64,000 bases of DNA from Atriophallophorus winterbourni (lineage: Eukaryota; Platyhelminthes; Trematoda; Plagiorchiida; Microphallidae): assembly GCA_013407085.1 (NCBI GenBank), contig JACCGJ010010491.1:38868-102867 (forward strand), in the 5' to 3' direction. The notes beneath the pieces are model-generated. The model was not told the DNA's origin, searched no databases, and saw nothing but the letters and a program-made list of their open reading frames with translations. Shown in pieces: positions 62,871 through 64,000 of this stretch. Position numbers and translations under genes: made by a program. The stretch's first letter is position 1. Every line of letters begins with the position of its first letter.

Positions 62871-62994
62871 TGTCGATGCACTAACTTTTACATATGACCG
62901 CGAACGTTCTGCATTATACAATATGGTGTTCTCTGTAGAAGGTTTGTGCGAGGTTTTAAATGGATATTGCTCCATTACGCTTTCTGGTGTGTGG
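62871..62994 (+). other. Exon-like open segment of unknown identity
   Basis: Bounded by a strong acceptor (pyrimidine tract then CCCTTAG, ending 62870) and a consensus donor GTAAGT (62995-63000). It is open in one frame through 41 codons (DALTFTYDRERSALYNMVF, then SVEGLCEVLNGYCSITLSG) with phase 1 in and phase 0 out. Both splice signals, the length of 124 nt and the absence of stops fit an internal exon or a first exon after trans-splicing. I do not recognise the product, and no partner exon was found before the window's end. Confidence 0.35.
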
Positions 62995-63000
62995 GTAAGT

Positions 63001-63404
63001 GCTATACTTTCGAATGAGTGAGCGTAAAAAAACTTTTAATTGCGGTTCACTTATGCTGAAACCCATAGTTTAGGAGACGGGAGTTATTATTACGTCAGGT
63101 AAATCGATGTTAAACTGCGTTTCATTTGCTAACGTCTATTGCGTTGTGCACACAAGCCTCGAAGTCACTTGACGCAACATTAACTACCTCAGCCTACCTG
63201 TTTCATATCTTGTTGTCACCTTCACGCCTACCTTTCCACCCTTTTCGCAAATCAATTTTTAAGATTGCTTAATAATCGATCCCATACGAAGGGGATGAAG
63301 GCATGGGCTCGGTGGGGAAAGTGACCTCAGGATCATGTGCAAGATTTATGTTGAAAGCAGTTAACTTTTACAATATCCACAAGTAGACTATATATATATA
63401 TAAT
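63001..63404. other. Unassigned sequence
   Basis: No coding or repeat signal recognised beyond a short TA-rich tract near 63390. Confidence 0.35.
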
Positions 63405-63860
63405 ATTATAGATCGGTCGTGGCCTTGGCTATTCCTATCCATACAAGCTGGGCGACAAAATCATGGAGTACATTTTAAAAGAAAAGGACCTGGGTGTCCG
63501 GATTTTCGGTAGTTTGAAAAAATGGTCTACAATACGAATGCGTTTACAAAAAAAGCATTTCGACTGCTCGGCATGTTACGGCGGGTATTTGGACGATTTT
63601 CCCCGGGGTGTTTTCCTTTCTTGATGAACACATATACACCCGGTTCTAGACTATGTCGCACAAGCCTGGACACTATGGCTCCAAAAACATCTTACTTGTG
63701 AATCGCATATATCGGAGAGCTTCTAAGCTTGTCATTGGACTCGAAAATATGCCATTCGTCGGGCGACTCAGACGACTGGAGCTGAGGACACTCGCACAAA
63801 GGAGAATGCGAGGTGATCTCATTCTCGCATACAAAATACTTACTACTGTTTCCTAACTCT
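63405..63860 (+). pseudogene. CR1-type LINE C-terminal fragment
   Basis: The frame gives KEKDLGVRIFGSLKKW (the conserved DLGV region after the RT palm), a frameshifted middle, then ASKLVIGLENMPFVGRLRRL and RRMRGDLILAYKIL. This is the same tail pattern as the remnant at 0.34-0.5 kb (KFVVGLHNVPY, then RRDMIL) but better preserved. The RT palm is absent. The remaining bases to 64000 add nothing certain. Confidence 0.65.
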
Positions 63861-64000
63861 GGACTTCCAGCCATGGCCATGGTTGCAAGCTGGAAATACA
63901 ACATTCCAAACGGAACTGCCGTGGATATTTTTATTCGGTGCGTGTGTGCTTTGTTTGGAATTCCCTACCTGCCGATTTGGTAATCTCAAACAGTTTATCT

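Noticed and set aside
1..64000. Prokaryotic features such as CRISPR, insertion sequences, operons or prophage
   Set aside because: Genes are split by GT-AG introns, no spaced direct-repeat array exists, and all transposons are eukaryotic retroelements.
1..64000. tRNA or rRNA genes
   Set aside because: No cloverleaf with a clear B box or conserved rRNA block was seen. The SINE-like repeats lack a convincing tRNA-like head.

Overview
The window looks like nuclear DNA of a trematode (digenean fluke). The evidence is two intron-split metazoan genes, one of them with several introns of 28-42 nt near its 5' end, plus dense CR1, RTE, BEL/Pao and Ty3/Gypsy retrotransposons of the kinds known from fluke genomes. 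I cannot name the species. I see no rRNA, tRNA or CRISPR and no bacterial operon.

Two host genes are recognisable. The regulatory B subunit of calcineurin lies on the minus strand in two coding exons (17557-17219 and 6673-6503), giving 169 aa with four EF-hands and a 10.5 kb intron. Archease, the cofactor of the RtcB RNA ligase, lies on the plus strand in seven exons (52514-62786, 153 aa). Its first three introns are only 30, 34 and 28 nt, while its fifth is 8.7 kb. Two further exon-like segments, at 17795-17914 and 62871-62994, are unassigned.

Almost everything else is retroelement, much of it nested. From 0.3 to 4.6 kb are broken CR1-type LINEs with a PHD-finger ORF1. From 7.5 to 16.6 kb the calcineurin intron holds two Gypsy fragments, an internally deleted RTE and many SINE-like repeats. 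From 20.6 to 33.3 kb one decayed CR1 copy carries two separate BEL/Pao insertions: a 6.45 kb broken element and a 3.66 kb antisense element with near-identical LTRs and an in-frame deletion of RT, RNase H and most of integrase. From 35.3 to 39.4 kb is an intact two-ORF CR1. From 40 to 51.7 kb are a CR1 split by a full-length RTE and by a SINE, and a third RTE carrying three SINEs. From 55 to 62.4 kb, inside the archease intron, are an RTE with an intact 1064-codon ORF and a Gypsy element that has lost RT and RNase H in frame and carries a 364-bp RTE derivative in its gag.

The most unusual signals are: a 3'-terminal hairpin with compensatory base changes shared by the RTEs, their deletion derivative and the SINE-like repeat; the parallel in-frame loss of RT from two unrelated LTR elements; and a T7 run that could join the two CR1 ORFs by -1 frameshifting. 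Exact target-site duplications give a relative order for several insertions. Boundaries quoted for decayed elements are approximate unless a duplication is cited.
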